64,000 bases of DNA from Anarhynchus alexandrinus. Its lineage: Eukaryota; Chordata; Aves; Charadriiformes; Charadriidae. Positions 38,281 through 50,400 of the stretch are shown here, one piece after another. Under the pieces are notes generated by a model, which ran no database searches, had not been told where the DNA came from, and worked only from the letters and a program-made list of their open reading frames with translations. Position numbers and translations under genes: made by a program. The DNA is taken from the NCBI GenBank assembly GCA_008711295.1, contig VUYV01000090.1, positions 2,207,529 through 2,271,528 of the forward strand. Reading direction: 5' to 3'. Each line of letters opens with the position of its first letter. Within the stretch, counting starts at the first letter, position 1.

Positions 38281-40129
38281 TTACTTTGAATGGTACTTAC
38301 AGACCAGATCTTTCTTGCTGTTACCTCTATGAAATGCTTTGTTGCTTCTACCAGTGCTTGGGCATAGATATTAGGAGACCATGGTCATGGATACAGTGGT
38401 TCTGTGTAGCATGCCGACCACCACAGTATCTGAAAGCCCACGTCCACTGTTTAGCAAGGTGACAAACACGAGGTTGCAGTACCAAGATAGTAAAAAAACA
38501 CAGGTTCTGTTACATTACCACACGCAGAGACAGACAGAAACATATGTATCTTAACATAACCTCAGGAATGCACAGCTTTGTTATTTTGCTTTCTTTTCTG
38601 TGCAAGAGAAAAATATTTTTCTTAATTACTTGCCCACAATTGAAACTCATCTTCTCTGGTAAGCTTTTTGCAAAGCAGGTCTCACTAATGTCATGAGCAG
38701 TGTTGTAATATAGCTTGGAGGCAGGATCAAGTGTAGAGCATAACAGTGTTATATCTGTGCGAATACTTTCAGGCACAAAAAAGAACAAAGGTTTTGTGGG
38801 TTCTTCAATTTGCAAGCAGCATCCCATATAGCTATATTGCTCTACCTTGTTCGCAGCAAACAGTAGAGCACTGGAAACTCTCTGAGAATAAACGAGTTTT
38901 CAGTTTCTCAAATATCAGCATGGCTTTTACTAAGCAGAGGCAGGGCTCATTTCAGTGGTTCTGTTCATCTTTTATTGATTTACATTTAGCACAAGCATTT
39001 TAGCCACATTACAAAGGGAATTTTATACCACACAAAGGTTGTTGGGTTTCTTTCAGAAGTGTTTGTTTACTTAAAGTGTACCATGCCGTAAGGCTGTTCA
39101 ATGCCTACCTTCCACACCATATTCTTGCGTCTTAGTCTTCCAAACTTCATAACTGAGAAGCTGCACCTTATCTTCTAGAGGTCTCTTTCAGTGGGAAGAG
39201 TAACTAGAGATACTTCATGTTCTTCATTACTGAGCTGTCTGAGGAATACTCAGACCTTTCTTCTCAGCTTCACCTGTTCTCTGCCTTACAATCAATACTT
39301 GCAAAAGTGCAAGCGTTTCAGAATGTTGTTTAATTTCAACATAACTGAGAAAAGAATAATTTGCTGCGAGTTTGGAATGCAGAGACCGGTAGCTACCAGC
39401 CACCAACAGCCCAGACCACTTAGACCAAAAAATTAAACTCCAATTAGGAAAACAAGGCTTGAATTTTCCAAGTTACTCTAAATAACTATGAGAACTAAAA
39501 TGCTCAGCCTCACTGAATGTACTAAATCACTTTCCACAAACCTCTACTTTTACAGGCAGTCCTGGTTACTACATCCAAACCCACAAGCTCTTTGTTACTT
39601 AAATCACAACTATCAAATTGTATTTCACTTTTTTGACAAAACCACAATAAAGTACATGATCCTAACAAAAAGAAAAGCAGGTGCAGAATGAAGATACAGT
39701 TAAGTTTTACCACCTGGATTCAGAGAACTCTTTCCTTATGAGATTTTTATGTGATTCGGGAACACTGAAGAAATAACAGTCTGTAAAATTGAATCAACGC
39801 TCATTAAATCCAGTAGGGGAAGTTAGTCTACATGCAAAATAAGCTAAAAAATCAATGACCTACACAGCTTCTGTGTGGCTGTTTATGTTAACTGCTTTCA
39901 GGATTAGGGGAAAACTTCTCTCTGGGTAGGTCAATATGATTCCCTAGAAGTTAAAGCTGAGCTATTCACAGACTGAAATCTGTCCTTTATGTTTTGAATG
40001 TTAGTGGTTCAAGTTTTAGTCTGGAAAGTATTGGTAGCTACCACAAGGATTTTCCATTTGCATATTGCTGCCGTATCTCCTAGCCTACACCAGTGATAAG
40101 AATAGCATCCGATAGGGCCTGGCTGTGAC
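38281..40129. other. Non-coding stretch
   Basis: No gene is supported. Frames at 38510-39003 on opposite strands overlap and lack domains. No repeat recognised. Confidence 0.7.
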
Positions 40130-40400
40130 TCTGAGGTCTGAGCTTGCCGGGGAGCTGTACCGCAGGAAAAGCCCCGGGGAGAGTTCTGGCTGACTCAGAC
40201 AGGAAATTCTCTTCAGCAGCGTGTGCTGCTATGACAGGTCTGCAGCCAGCACGTTCAGTATGGGCACCATACATCCCACTTGCAGCCCAGGAGCCTACGC
40301 CCGCTGTACCGCAAGGTGGGGAAATCCCAAAGCTGTCCGCAGCCTGGGGAGAGAGAATGTCCTTACGAGCTGGCAGAGGATATTCAGCAGTTCAGCCTTA
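40130..40400. other. Unidentified GC-richer patch
   Basis: A patch visibly richer in G, C and CpG than its surroundings, with the 11-mer GCTGTACCGCA at 40154-40164 repeated at 40303-40313. Two plus-strand frames (to 85 codons) and one minus-strand frame are open here, none with a recognisable domain. It could be an eroded mobile-element piece such as an LTR fragment, or an isolated exon or regulatory island. No LTR ends, polyadenylation signal or duplication of a target site were identified. Confidence 0.4.
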
Positions 40401-41284
40401 AAGTTCCATAGGGAAAGTATCTGTGAAATCAGCAGATGAAATGGACTGTTATAGGATAATATGGCACACCAATATTTTTCAGCATATCAAGCATATATAC
40501 TGACATTTTCCAGAGGTGAACTGCAGAAGAAATAGAATATTAAACTCGTGATGTGAAAGATTCTTCATTGCCACAGCAAGTTCTCTACCTTTCCATTTAG
40601 ACCGCTGTGTAAGTTCACGACTTTCCAAATGCTTTCAATGCCTCCTTCTCCTTTACCACTCAAACCTAATCTCCTTAGACGATCAAGAAGATATCTGGGT
40701 AATAGTCTCTAGTGATGTGCAGTGATAGGGAGGTATGTATATTTATAACCTCATGTTCTCTTCCTAAAGCAGAAATTATTACACACTACTCCACACCAGC
40801 GGTTTAGACGTCAGTACCAAACTAAAGGGTGTGGGTCAAATTCCTCTTCACTTGTCAATGGGAAGATTGTCTATAAAGAAGAAAGCCCTTTGAAGGAAAT
40901 GAGCAAAATCGTCAGCACTGGTGAATATAGAGTGGGCAAACACATTCTCTCATGAAAATTCATTTTAAAAGATGAAATGCCCAACATACATCAAAGTTGA
41001 TGTCCATTAATCTAATCACAGAGTACAAATCATTTCAGTTGTTAGCTGTATCGGCATACAGTGGTTATTTTCTGCTGCCTCAGCACCGTAGCATGGTTTT
41101 TTTATGCCTCCTCCCCAAAATTGCTGCTTTTGTTCTTGCTACTTATGAATTCTGTTTTAAACTAACATGTTTCATCAGCTACATCCCCTCCAAAGGAATT
41201 AATGCGCAGCTGGAGGAGCTGAGGTGGTAGGACAAGCAGTAGTGTTGAGGAGGAGAATACATCGCAACCAGCAAGAGGCCTGTA
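40401..41284. other. Non-coding stretch
   Basis: About 880 bases. 40830-40865 has 'gtgggtcaaattcctcttca', a possible relic of the old palindromic repeat. Otherwise nothing recognised. Confidence 0.65.
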
Positions 41285-42105
41285 TTGACAGAGCCAGGTT
41301 GCTCAGGGCCTTGCCCCACCAGGTCTGCCCCTGCTCTCCTGCTTAATTATCCTCATAGTAAAATTGCTTTCATTATATCCAGGAAAAATCACCTCATTCT
41401 GATTTATGATCACTTTCTCTCATTCTGCCACTGTCCACCCCAGCAAAGAGCCTGACTCTCTGCTCTCAATAACCTCTGTAGGTACTGGGGGCAAAAGGTC
41501 CCCTGAAGCCATCCCTTCTCCAGGTTGAACCAGCCCCACTCCCTCAGCTTCTTCTCACAGGAGAAGTGCTCCAGCCTCGGCTGCCTCGGGACCTCTCTGC
41601 TGAACTCCCTGCAGTCTACTGACAACTTTCATATACCGGGGCCAGAGGGGACCCTAGAACTGAACCCAGTGTCCCAGATACGGTCAAGCAGATGTTGAGC
41701 AAAGAAGAATAACTGCTTCCCTCCATCTCCTGGCTGCGCTCCGGTGGATGCAGCCCAGGGCGCTCTCAGCCTTCGCCGCTGCCAAGGCCCTGCTGGCGCC
41801 GGCTCACCCAGCTGTCCCCCGGCCCCTTCTCCACAGAGCTGCTCCCCAGCCAGGCAATCCCAGTCTGTTTCCTCTTGGGTGTTGGTCTGTCCCAGACGCA
41901 GGGCAGGGCATTTGTCCTGGCTGAATTTTATGAGTTTCATGTCGGCTCATTTCTCCTGTCCAGGTCCTCCTGAACGGCAGCCCTGCCCTCCAGCGTATCA
42001 GCTGCACACAACCCCCATCCTCCTGCATTTCAGGTCATTGCAAACTTGACGGGGGTAAATCTGCCTTCTTCTCCAGACCCAGGACAGGACCCTGAGCAAC
42101 TCTAC
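41285..42105 (-). mobile_element. Older CR1 LINE copy, antisense, with broken ORF2 end
   Basis: About 820 bases on the minus strand correspond to the 3' part of CR1. The plus strand shows reverse-complement hallmarks: 'caggttgctcagggccttg' near the 3' end, 'cttctccaggttgaaccagc', 'ggatgcagcccagggcgctc', 'gagctgctccccagccaggc' and 'ggcagccctgccctccagcg'. On the minus strand two separate frames keep pieces of the post-RT end of ORF2: 41410-41625 has RLEHFSCEKKLREWGWFNLEKG in effect (RLEHFSCEKKLREWG, then WFNLEKG), like the usual GLEHLSYEERLRELGLFSLEK, and 41629-41940 starts MKLIKFSQDKCPALRLG, like MKFNKDKCKVLHLG. They lie in different phases with intervening stops, so the element is dead. The octamer tail is not preserved. 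It is GC-rich, unlike its flanks, which is normal for CR1. Confidence 0.88.
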
Positions 42106-43938
42106 TTGTAACCATTTACAAACGTTTGTGCGTAACTTTTTTCCAGCCCTACTTTATTAAAAGCTAAAATTGTCGCAAGTGTTGTACTATTAAAAAAAAC
42201 AACTACAGTAAATCTGTCCAAACATGATGTTTCCAGCAAACTTGTTGCAAGATGGTCTAAAGAAAATAAATTCAGGCTGCCAAGATATTTTGTAAGGCAG
42301 CAGGAATTGATGGAGTAATTTTTCACGTTATTTTAGCGTTTTCCTATCTAACAAATTTATGGGGCTGGTAAGAAGTGACTTAGACTTCAGTTACGGCTTA
42401 GCTCCAAAGTACCTCCTGAAACAAATACACAGGAGTGCCAGCATGCCCCAAAATGAATTGGAGACCTATATAATGAAATGGATAACCTGTGTGCATGGCA
42501 GGACACTGTTCAGGGAGCTAAAATTCACTCTGGTCTAATTTTATTTTTGCTTATCTTTGAGCCCAACTCTCTGATGCTCATGTGGCCCTGACCTCAGAGT
42601 TTGTTAGCGGGGTATTTCACTGGAAAAAGCAAAATGAAACATTCTTTAAAGGTAGGATTTCTTTTCACTACTAAAACACACACACACAAAGAGGCAAAAT
42701 GCCAAAAATGTCATATTTAAAGCACAAAAGATGCAGAGCCAGAAATTCCCTGGCTTCGTTAGAAGTGTGAATATTGCTATGTAGCTTTTACTCTGAGTTT
42801 TGGCTCTGTTCTCACTCAGTTGTCGTCTTTATTCATAAGCTCAGAAATTCTGCTGAGTGTGTCAACCTCCTCTTTTGCTGCTGTGGCCGAACGTGCCTTC
42901 TTCTGTTTCAGGAGTATTCCTTGCAGATCTTCTCTCTGACAATAAATTCTCGTTCATTTGTTGGCTTGATTTTGCTGAAAGGGTGGGACACATAAGCTTG
43001 TGAAGAAAAGAATCCTTCCTCTTAACTCCTCCGTAGTTTTGCATTTGCCACCTTACCTGTATGATTAACAGGTTAGCTGATATAGTCCTTTTTTTAATAG
43101 CTTTAGGCAGAATTTTGTGATTGTGTCCTACTATTCCCAGTTGAGTGTACATCATCTTCAGTGCAGCTCTCCGGGCTTGTATACCATGGGATAAAGTGTT
43201 GTCTTAGAGATACCTGGCTACCCTGAATGACTTGGTCTGTACACATAACACAACTCAGCTCCGGGCAGATGCTAGCTTCAGAAATGGAAGCAGCAGAGCT
43301 GCATCAGCCCAGCACTAAACCCAGGCTAATTAGCCCCCCTGAGAAGCTCACCTCATTACCTAAACCTTTTCAGCATCTTAGGTCACACCTTGTTTTTCCC
43401 TCTCTAAGTATGTGGCACGGCTGCTTGATGTCTGAGCAGCACTCTTGAGCATCACTCTGGTGTGCTCCCATCAATTGTAACAAGGGAACATCTTCTTGAC
43501 CTGTGTAATAAAGTTTTCCATTCTTAAAGCCCCTTTGCTTTTATTGGAGTCAGTGTGTACAAATTTAGGTAGCAGGAGAAGGGCACACTGAAGCCATTGC
43601 AAAAGCATCACAGGAATGGCTCTGTTATCTGTAGATCAGAATGGGAAGATCACGATACCTTTTGCAGACAGAACTACTACACCTGGAGTAGCAAAACTGA
43701 CTTTCCCAAAGAAACTTGATGCAATGCCATGTGACAATGACACAGGATTTATTTGAAGATGTCATCATCACAGGTTTTTTCAGCTTGTACAACGGCTGAG
43801 CCCGGCAAACTTCTAAAAGCCAGCTGCAAAGATGGCTGATGTTGCTGCCTCTGTTTTGGTGCTTTGAAGACTGTAATTGAAAATTTCTTTTTGTCAGCTG
43901 CTTTCTTCTGGTAAAACAACTGTGGGCAGAATTAATTT
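42106..43938. other. Non-coding stretch
   Basis: No gene is supported. A (CA)7 tract lies at 42674-42687. Remaining frames are short and overlap on both strands. Confidence 0.7.
42674..42687. repeat. (AC)n microsatellite
   Basis: Seven AC units within an A-rich flank. Short simple repeat. Confidence 0.85.
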
Positions 43939-43979
43939 GAGGGTGAGCAGGTGAGAGGAAAGAGGGTGAATGAGGGTGA
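43939..43979 (+). repeat. GAGGGTGA short repeats
   Basis: The octamer GAGGGTGA occurs at 43939-43946, 43962-43969 and 43972-43979 in a purine-rich stretch. It lies just upstream of the pentamer array and palindrome, making 43939-44190 the most structured small region of the window. Confidence 0.75.
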
Positions 43980-44018
43980 TATTCACCAGGGCAGAGGTAG
44001 CTCAAGGTCGCAGCATTC

Positions 44019-44074
44019 AGACAGGGTCCGAGAGGCCTGCTCTGCTCTGCTCTGCTCTGCTCTGCACCCTGTCT
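44019..44074. repeat. CTCTG pentamer array inside a 9-bp inverted repeat
   Basis: Five perfect TCTGC units run from 44041 to 44065, preceded by CCTGC. The array lies between perfect inverted arms AGACAGGGT (44019-44027) and ACCCTGTCT (44066-44074). A stem with the array in its loop is therefore possible. The array also opens a long chance frame on the minus strand (repeated Glu-Gln-Ser-Arg-Ala). Function unknown; a pentanucleotide microsatellite is the plain reading. Confidence 0.85.
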
Positions 44075-44158
44075 CCTTGCAGCCCTGTGAGCTGACGAAT
44101 GGTGAGCCCACAGTATCCAAGTTGCTGTCAGTGCTGTTCCGGTGGTTCTTCCATGTGG

Positions 44159-44190
44159 ACTTAATATTTTACTGCAGTAAAATATTAAGT
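44159..44190. repeat. Perfect 32-bp palindrome
   Basis: The 16-base arm ACTTAATATTTTACTG (44159-44174) is followed at once by its exact reverse complement (44175-44190), with no spacer and a CTGCAG centre. Pairing stops at both ends (G at 44158 faces G at 44191). It could extrude as a hairpin or cruciform. It may be the remnant of a small palindromic DNA transposon, a template-switch product of replication, or an assembly artefact; nothing else in the flanks decides among these. No coding role: the same peptide FYCSKIL is read on both strands because of the symmetry. Confidence 0.97.
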
Positions 44191-44416
44191 GAAGAGCCTT
44201 AGCCAATGTCAATAATGTCTGGCTAATGCGTATTTTTGCAGTTGTAGAGCAAAATGCAGCAATACGCGACGAAGCCATTTTTATTGTTTACCTAAGAAGG
44301 CTCAGCTTAGAGGCAAAATCTCTTCCTTTTTAAATTTGGTCCCAGGTTTATGCATCTTTCCAGGTGGAGCATGCGAGGTGCAAAGAGGCCTTGTGGCTTT
44401 CTGACGTCAAAGACTT
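44191..44416. other. Short non-coding stretch
   Basis: Between the palindrome and the next repeat fragment; nothing recognised. Confidence 0.6.
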
Positions 44417-44494
44417 GGCTGGTGTAAATTTACATTGTCCATTTAAAACTACTGGAGCTAATGTGACTCTTGGCTAGCTCAGGATCTAGCCCCA
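44417..44494. repeat. Palindromic ancient amniote repeat, clearest copy
   Basis: Reads 'ttggctggtgtaaatttaca', 'ctactggagctaatgtgact' and 'agctcaggatctagcccc', following the old repeat 'cagctggtgtaaatcagcatagctccattgaagtcaatggagctatgctgatttacaccagctgaggatctggcccc'. The consensus itself is largely self-complementary, which would fit a MITE-like DNA element, though I cannot name the family with certainty. Non-coding. Confidence 0.6.
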
Positions 44495-47400
44495 AGACTC
44501 AGTGGAGGATTTTACTCAAACTAGAAACACCAGGTGTGTTACTGTTGTACCTCCAAGATGCTTGTAAATAGGCTGCAGATGTTAAAATGTTCATGATTTG
44601 CAGTGTCTGAGTGTGAGGTCCGGATATTATCCACTGTGACTTCAAAAGTAGGATAGGAGGAGGAGAAAACTGGAACGCCCACTTACCTTATGGAAAAAAA
44701 AAAATTTAACATGGAGAGGACTCAGGGAAAAGTGCAGAAGGGATAACATAGGAATGGCATAGGAATTTTGTGTCCATTGATGTGAGAGAGACTTACCTTT
44801 GAAACAAGCCGTTTAGCTCGCTTCTCTAGTACAATATTACAGTGGCAGAAGCAGACAGCCTCCAGTTTTAACTGATTACCTCTTCTTAAAAAATATTTAG
44901 GGTGAGCAGACACACTACTTACTTAAATACTGCATAAGATGTCATTTATCAAAAAGAAATAGGTGCCATTTGGCACCTGCTGTAATTGCTGTGATGGAAA
45001 TAGCAATACATAACTATCGGAAGAAAGGGTGCCACACTTTTAAAAAGCTTACAGCTATTTTATGTATTTCTAATGGCCAATGAATAAATGATGCGACATA
45101 CATTTTACATATCTGTGAAGTAATGAATTTGAGATTAATTCATACATAATGATTTTCAGGTGCTAGACATGTTTAATATACTGAGGAAAAAATTGCATTT
45201 GATGTGAAGTATGAATATAATTACAACTATGTTGGATAGTTCCTGTGAGTACCTTTCATACCTGAAGAAAATTATTTGGCTCCAGCAGTGGACCCACCAT
45301 GATACATGAAGAGCAGACCTATAGCCCTCATCCCAGATGTTTAGTTCATCTCCTAGATGTCCTGTCATTAAAAACAAGTGCTAAATATTGTTGATTTGAC
45401 CTGATCCTGCCACTGCTTGCTACTATAGTCTTCAACATGAACCATTACAGCGTGCATATGAACAATCAAACATGTTCATAAATGGGTGGTAAGGAATAAT
45501 AGTAACAGTAATGAAAAAATTACATGACCTTCTTCCTGCAAAAAAAAAAAACAACAAACCCCTCTGTTCATCAGTTATAAATATTGTTCCAATAGTAATA
45601 AAAAAATCTATTTTTTCTTCCAAGCAGAATTATACCTGATTTTTTTTTACTTACTAGAAGGAAAGGAGATAATTTTAAAATCATGGAATCTTTTAGTCAT
45701 TTTTTTAACTCTTAAGGAGAAATTGCATTGTCTGCCAGGCAGATGAATCTTCCATCAAAGAATTTTAGATGTGATTTTTTTCTTAATGTAATAAGACACT
45801 ATGCATTTTGTCCTCAGTTCTCTGGAAGGGATCTCAAAGAAGCAATTAATATCAAACTGAATGACTGACCAACCATCTGCCAATTCCAGCACATTCAATA
45901 CAACTGATGCTTTATTCAAATACAGAGTCAGAGTACAGACTCTGCTACCAGAAGAATTGATTTAGCTTAGATGGGAAGGCAAGATTGATATGTAATTATA
46001 AATAAAGTGAAACCTGCTCGTATAAGACTGATGCAGTAAAAGTCTTTTTCTGCTACAGTAAAGAAGAAAAGATAACAGGAAACTTTCAGATTCAAGGCAA
46101 GTCATACTGAATATTTACTTGTCAAGAAGTTATCTGGGGAAGGGGAGGAGTTGCCTTATTACAGAAGGCTTTTTCCTGTTTAAACTCACATATGCAGAGA
46201 TGCTAAAAGGATTAAACACTCAAATCTGATTTATTTTGGTGGACTTGGGCAACTTAATCCTCAGGCAACACTTAACTCTCATGTTTTGACATCACAGAAG
46301 GCAGCTGCAGGGACAGGAAGCTATCCAACAAAGGGAGAGGAAATCCTGGGTTGTTTGGTTCAATAGAATATAAATGAAGAAGACATTATAATGAATAAGG
46401 AATCAAAGCTTGCAGAAGACATTTTGTGTCAGCTTCTGACCGCTGATTTGGTGACAGCCTATAAATCATCTGCAAAGTCAGCTGGAAAAGCCATGTGAGG
46501 TTTTCTACAACCTTGGGAGAACCCATAGGTCTGCACTACGTTTTTCCTCAATTGGTTTGCTTAGCTGCAGGGGGACGGGTGAGGATCTTGTCTGAAAACA
46601 AGGGCATAAAAACCTCATATGAGTTACCATTTCTGTATTTACACAGAAAGCATCCTCAAGTCACTATGCAGGATGCGTAGTGAAGTTAGAGGAAACGGGA
46701 TTTGTCAAAGTTGGACTTTCACAGCTGGTTGCAGAGATTCTAGGTTTTGATAGGGAAAAATATCATAATAGTCATCAAAAGTAGAAAGGATAGTTGGGAG
46801 AATACCTACCTTTTCCTTTTTTTTTTTCTGCAAAAATAATCCTACTCTGCTACGTGACATAGACAGAAATCAGGAAGGGTCATATCAACCAAGCTTATCT
46901 ATACAGCACGGAGTTCTGGCAACAGGCACAAAGCACTCAAACTTTCACAGAAGCGAAAGTGCTAGTTTATTTATTCCTGAGACTGTTAGAACCTCTGCGT
47001 TGATATTACACAGAGCCAGTCATTCAGAAGAAGCTGATTTTGAGTCACCAACAGCGTTAGGATAGGAGTAAGTTGCAGTTCAAGACTTTCATGAGTAGAG
47101 TTTGAAAACAGAACTTGCTTCTTGACCCGAATGCTTGTGCCTTAGGATTAGCTAAGTATCTTCACCTGTTGATTCTTATATGAAGCACCTACAGAAAACA
47201 CACTGTCTGCACACTTCAGCTGTCATAGGTAGCTAGTTCTTCCCCCTAAAAAAAGCTTCTAAGGTCAGCTGTTCAAACAGTGCATGCTTTGCTCTAAATA
47301 CAAACTGAAACTAATTAGCAGCATGTGAAAATGATTGCTAGCAATTAACTCAGTGTTAATATAGCCAGGCACATTACAGAGGTTGGATAGCAGGTTTTCT

Positions 47401-50400
47401 ATGGTCATCTGTGGGAGGCTTGTGTGTTTGTTTTTAATTCCATATTAATGCTTAAACCAGACCTTTGCCTGTAATGCTTTGCATTTCACAGGTCAGTGAG
47501 GATTTATTTGTTTGTTTAAAATAAGGAAAATGTATTGACATTCATTTTCAATCTCATTGATTTAATTTAGTGTGAAGGTAGGACACTTTCTGGGACTAAA
47601 CTTCAACTTCTTCTATGTATTCTAATGCTCTTGCTGTATCTGCTGTTTCTTCTTAAATATTGCTGCTGACATTTGTTAATTTATTGGGCTCAAGGAAGTG
47701 AAACTTAGTGAACTTAAAGTAATTCAGCTTCCTTAGCAATAATTATGCCTGCTGCTATTTTCTGCCACTCTTGGGGAAAGGGTAGAAGACCCCTAGACTG
47801 GAGTCTAGCTTGTCCACAGCCAAACTTGCTTCTTGTTCAAGGTTCTTGCTCCATCCATTCCATCAGGCTGTGCCTCCAAACCACTCTGCAGATAATGGCA
47901 CTGTAAGGAAGTTGGCTGGAGTTCTTGATATTAACCTTTACTTACTCTGCGTACAGCTGCTGCAAAGAGAAACTCTGTTTTGCCTTTCTCAGCACCTTCT
48001 AAGGCAGCTGCAGCCCTTAGGTGTAACCACCTTGGTATATTGGCCGAATGACAGCTTTGACAATTATTCAGAGGTTGTGAGGTAATTCTGAGTATATGGC
48101 TGTTTTCTCTGTATTTCTAGATGCGTTTCTTCTTTTCTGTTGTTGAGTGTGTCTGCAACAACATACAGCATCAGGGGAGCAAGTTTTAGCCCAGTTTGCT
48201 GGTTCTTTAGGCTGCCCTGCACAGTTCTGTTGCAATATTGAGACCTGCCTTGACGGAAGGGTAGCCCCTGTCCCAAACGATCCACAGCACTTTCACCCTA
48301 TCACCCCAGAAGGTGCCATCACAGGAGGACTTCCTATCTTGGAGGGAAACAAGGGCACAAGCAAATCTTTAGGCTATGTTCACATACACTAAGAATTGAG
48401 TCAAAATGCGAACAGGATAGATTTCTCTGCACCAATTTTTTTTTTTCCAGCAGCAAAGAGCTCTGTGCAAACTTAATGATTTGGCTGCCTGCTGAGAGAT
48501 GTAATATATGCAACTATCTCCCAATAGATTTCTGCCCTAAAAGATACCTTTTTCACTTCATTCTTTTCATCTTTATGCCACGTAACATGAAAGTAGAAAG
48601 GACAAGAGTCACTTTCTAAAACATTTCTTACTGCAGATGTCAAACTCTCAGTGGCCTTTGTAAGTTAGTACACATCTAAGCGCGTGATCAGACCCCGAGT
48701 ACCCCAGGAACAGCTAGTGTACTGGCTGCTAAAGGCTAATCTTCGTTTAAGATAGTCTGATTACAACTGAATATAGTGAAAAGGTATGACTCTCAACCCC
48801 CCTGCTGCTCGAAATGTTCTGGTTTTATGCCTGCTATTATACTGTTTTTTCCAAGATTGGGAAGATTAAAAGATGATCGAGATCTCAAAATTGAAAGGCA
48901 ACATGTAGCTTTATGAAAATTAGGTTTTTATTTCTTCCTGATAGCACTAGAGTTAAAAATTATTAACCTTATGTTTCTAATTCCCTTCTCTGAATTTCCA
49001 GATCTGTGTTACTTCTTATGAATGTTTGTTTAATAAAACATGAAAATCCTGTAGCTTCTTCAGCTACAGTGATACTTAGTCATTTCTCTTGTCTCAGACT
49101 AAAATAACAAAAAATAGAAACCATCTTTAGAAGATGAATAACTAAATACCTCTGCTAATCCAGCAAAACAAATTGGACTATATATTTCTTAACAGCTGTG
49201 AGTTGCCAGGTACAAATTTTTACTTTAAAAAAAAATCACAATTTATTTAAACAATTTATGATATTTAACAATGGTATTTATTTAATACTTAACAATTATA
49301 TTTAAGTAACACTGACTATTACTTCCTTTTATGGACTTTTCCTCAGGATGCATTACTATATTGGTATTTTCTGTGCTTATAGGGTAGGTCTTCAAGTGTT
49401 TTTAATGTTTCTTAATCCCTTTTTAGCCCTTCCACTTTGCTTTTTTTCTCTATTTTTTTAACTAAATGATCTAAATGGAACTTTTAAATATTTTTGACAC
49501 TTCTGCAAGCTTTTGGTCAAAAGTATTTGCCAGACTGACTAGTAAAATACTTTCAGTTGCCTCCTCATTATTTTTCTTTGATAAATTCATTATTCACAAA
49601 AAAAAGACATTTCCCAGTTGTTCACAAAGACTACTTTGTAGATAATATTACAGAAATGCAGAAAATTATTTCGGTGAACTTGGTGATCCCAAATATTCAT
49701 TAACAAGGGAACATAAAGCCCAGAATTGTTTCAATGGGCTTTACGTAAAATGGATCTGTAGCTTACAGTGAGAAAATAATAGCAATATTTCATTGCAAAA
49801 GGAAATACCACTGTAGGAAATGAGAAATCACGCAGACAAATGATAAGTCAAGTCAATGCAGGAATGCTTCACTGTAATGGAATGATGAGGCTGAATACAT
49901 TTTGAAATATTTCTTGTTTTAAAAATTGAATGTTGTGGTTGCTGTTTCACAGTCAATATCACAGGCAAGACTGTACAGACTCTATATAATTTGGAAATGC
50001 AAGCATTCACCACTTACTTTGCAGGCTTGAAAACATGGAAAAAGGTATTTTTCAGGTGTCTCCTAAAGGAATGGGTTTACCCCTGGTTACATACATGGTT
50101 ATCATGGCAACTTGAATAACAAAATTAATTCAAAATTTATTTTAAGTTGATTAACAGACGTAGTACAACTTGTTTGCTGATTCATATGCAGACTGATTGT
50201 AAACTAAAAAAAAAAACAACACATGGCTGTAATTTCCAGCAGAGTACAGTTATGTGTTCAGTTTCTTCTGTATTTAGGTCAACAGCATCTGAGAAATGCA
50301 GAGAGAGCAAAAGAGGCAAATGATTGCCCTTCAGTCTCACCTCAGAACCCTTAGCCAGCATCTGAAACGGTCTGCTACTTTACTGGCATTTACAGGACTT

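Noticed and set aside
43625..44278. Longest open frame of the window, 217 codons on the minus strand
   Set aside because: It runs through the CTCTG array and the palindrome, has no domain, and owes its openness to the repeat and a GC-richer patch.
47810..48085. 91-codon plus-strand frame stopping at a GAG|GTAATT donor-like site
   Set aside because: The donor is weak, no acceptor or promoter was found upstream, and the peptide has no recognisable motif.
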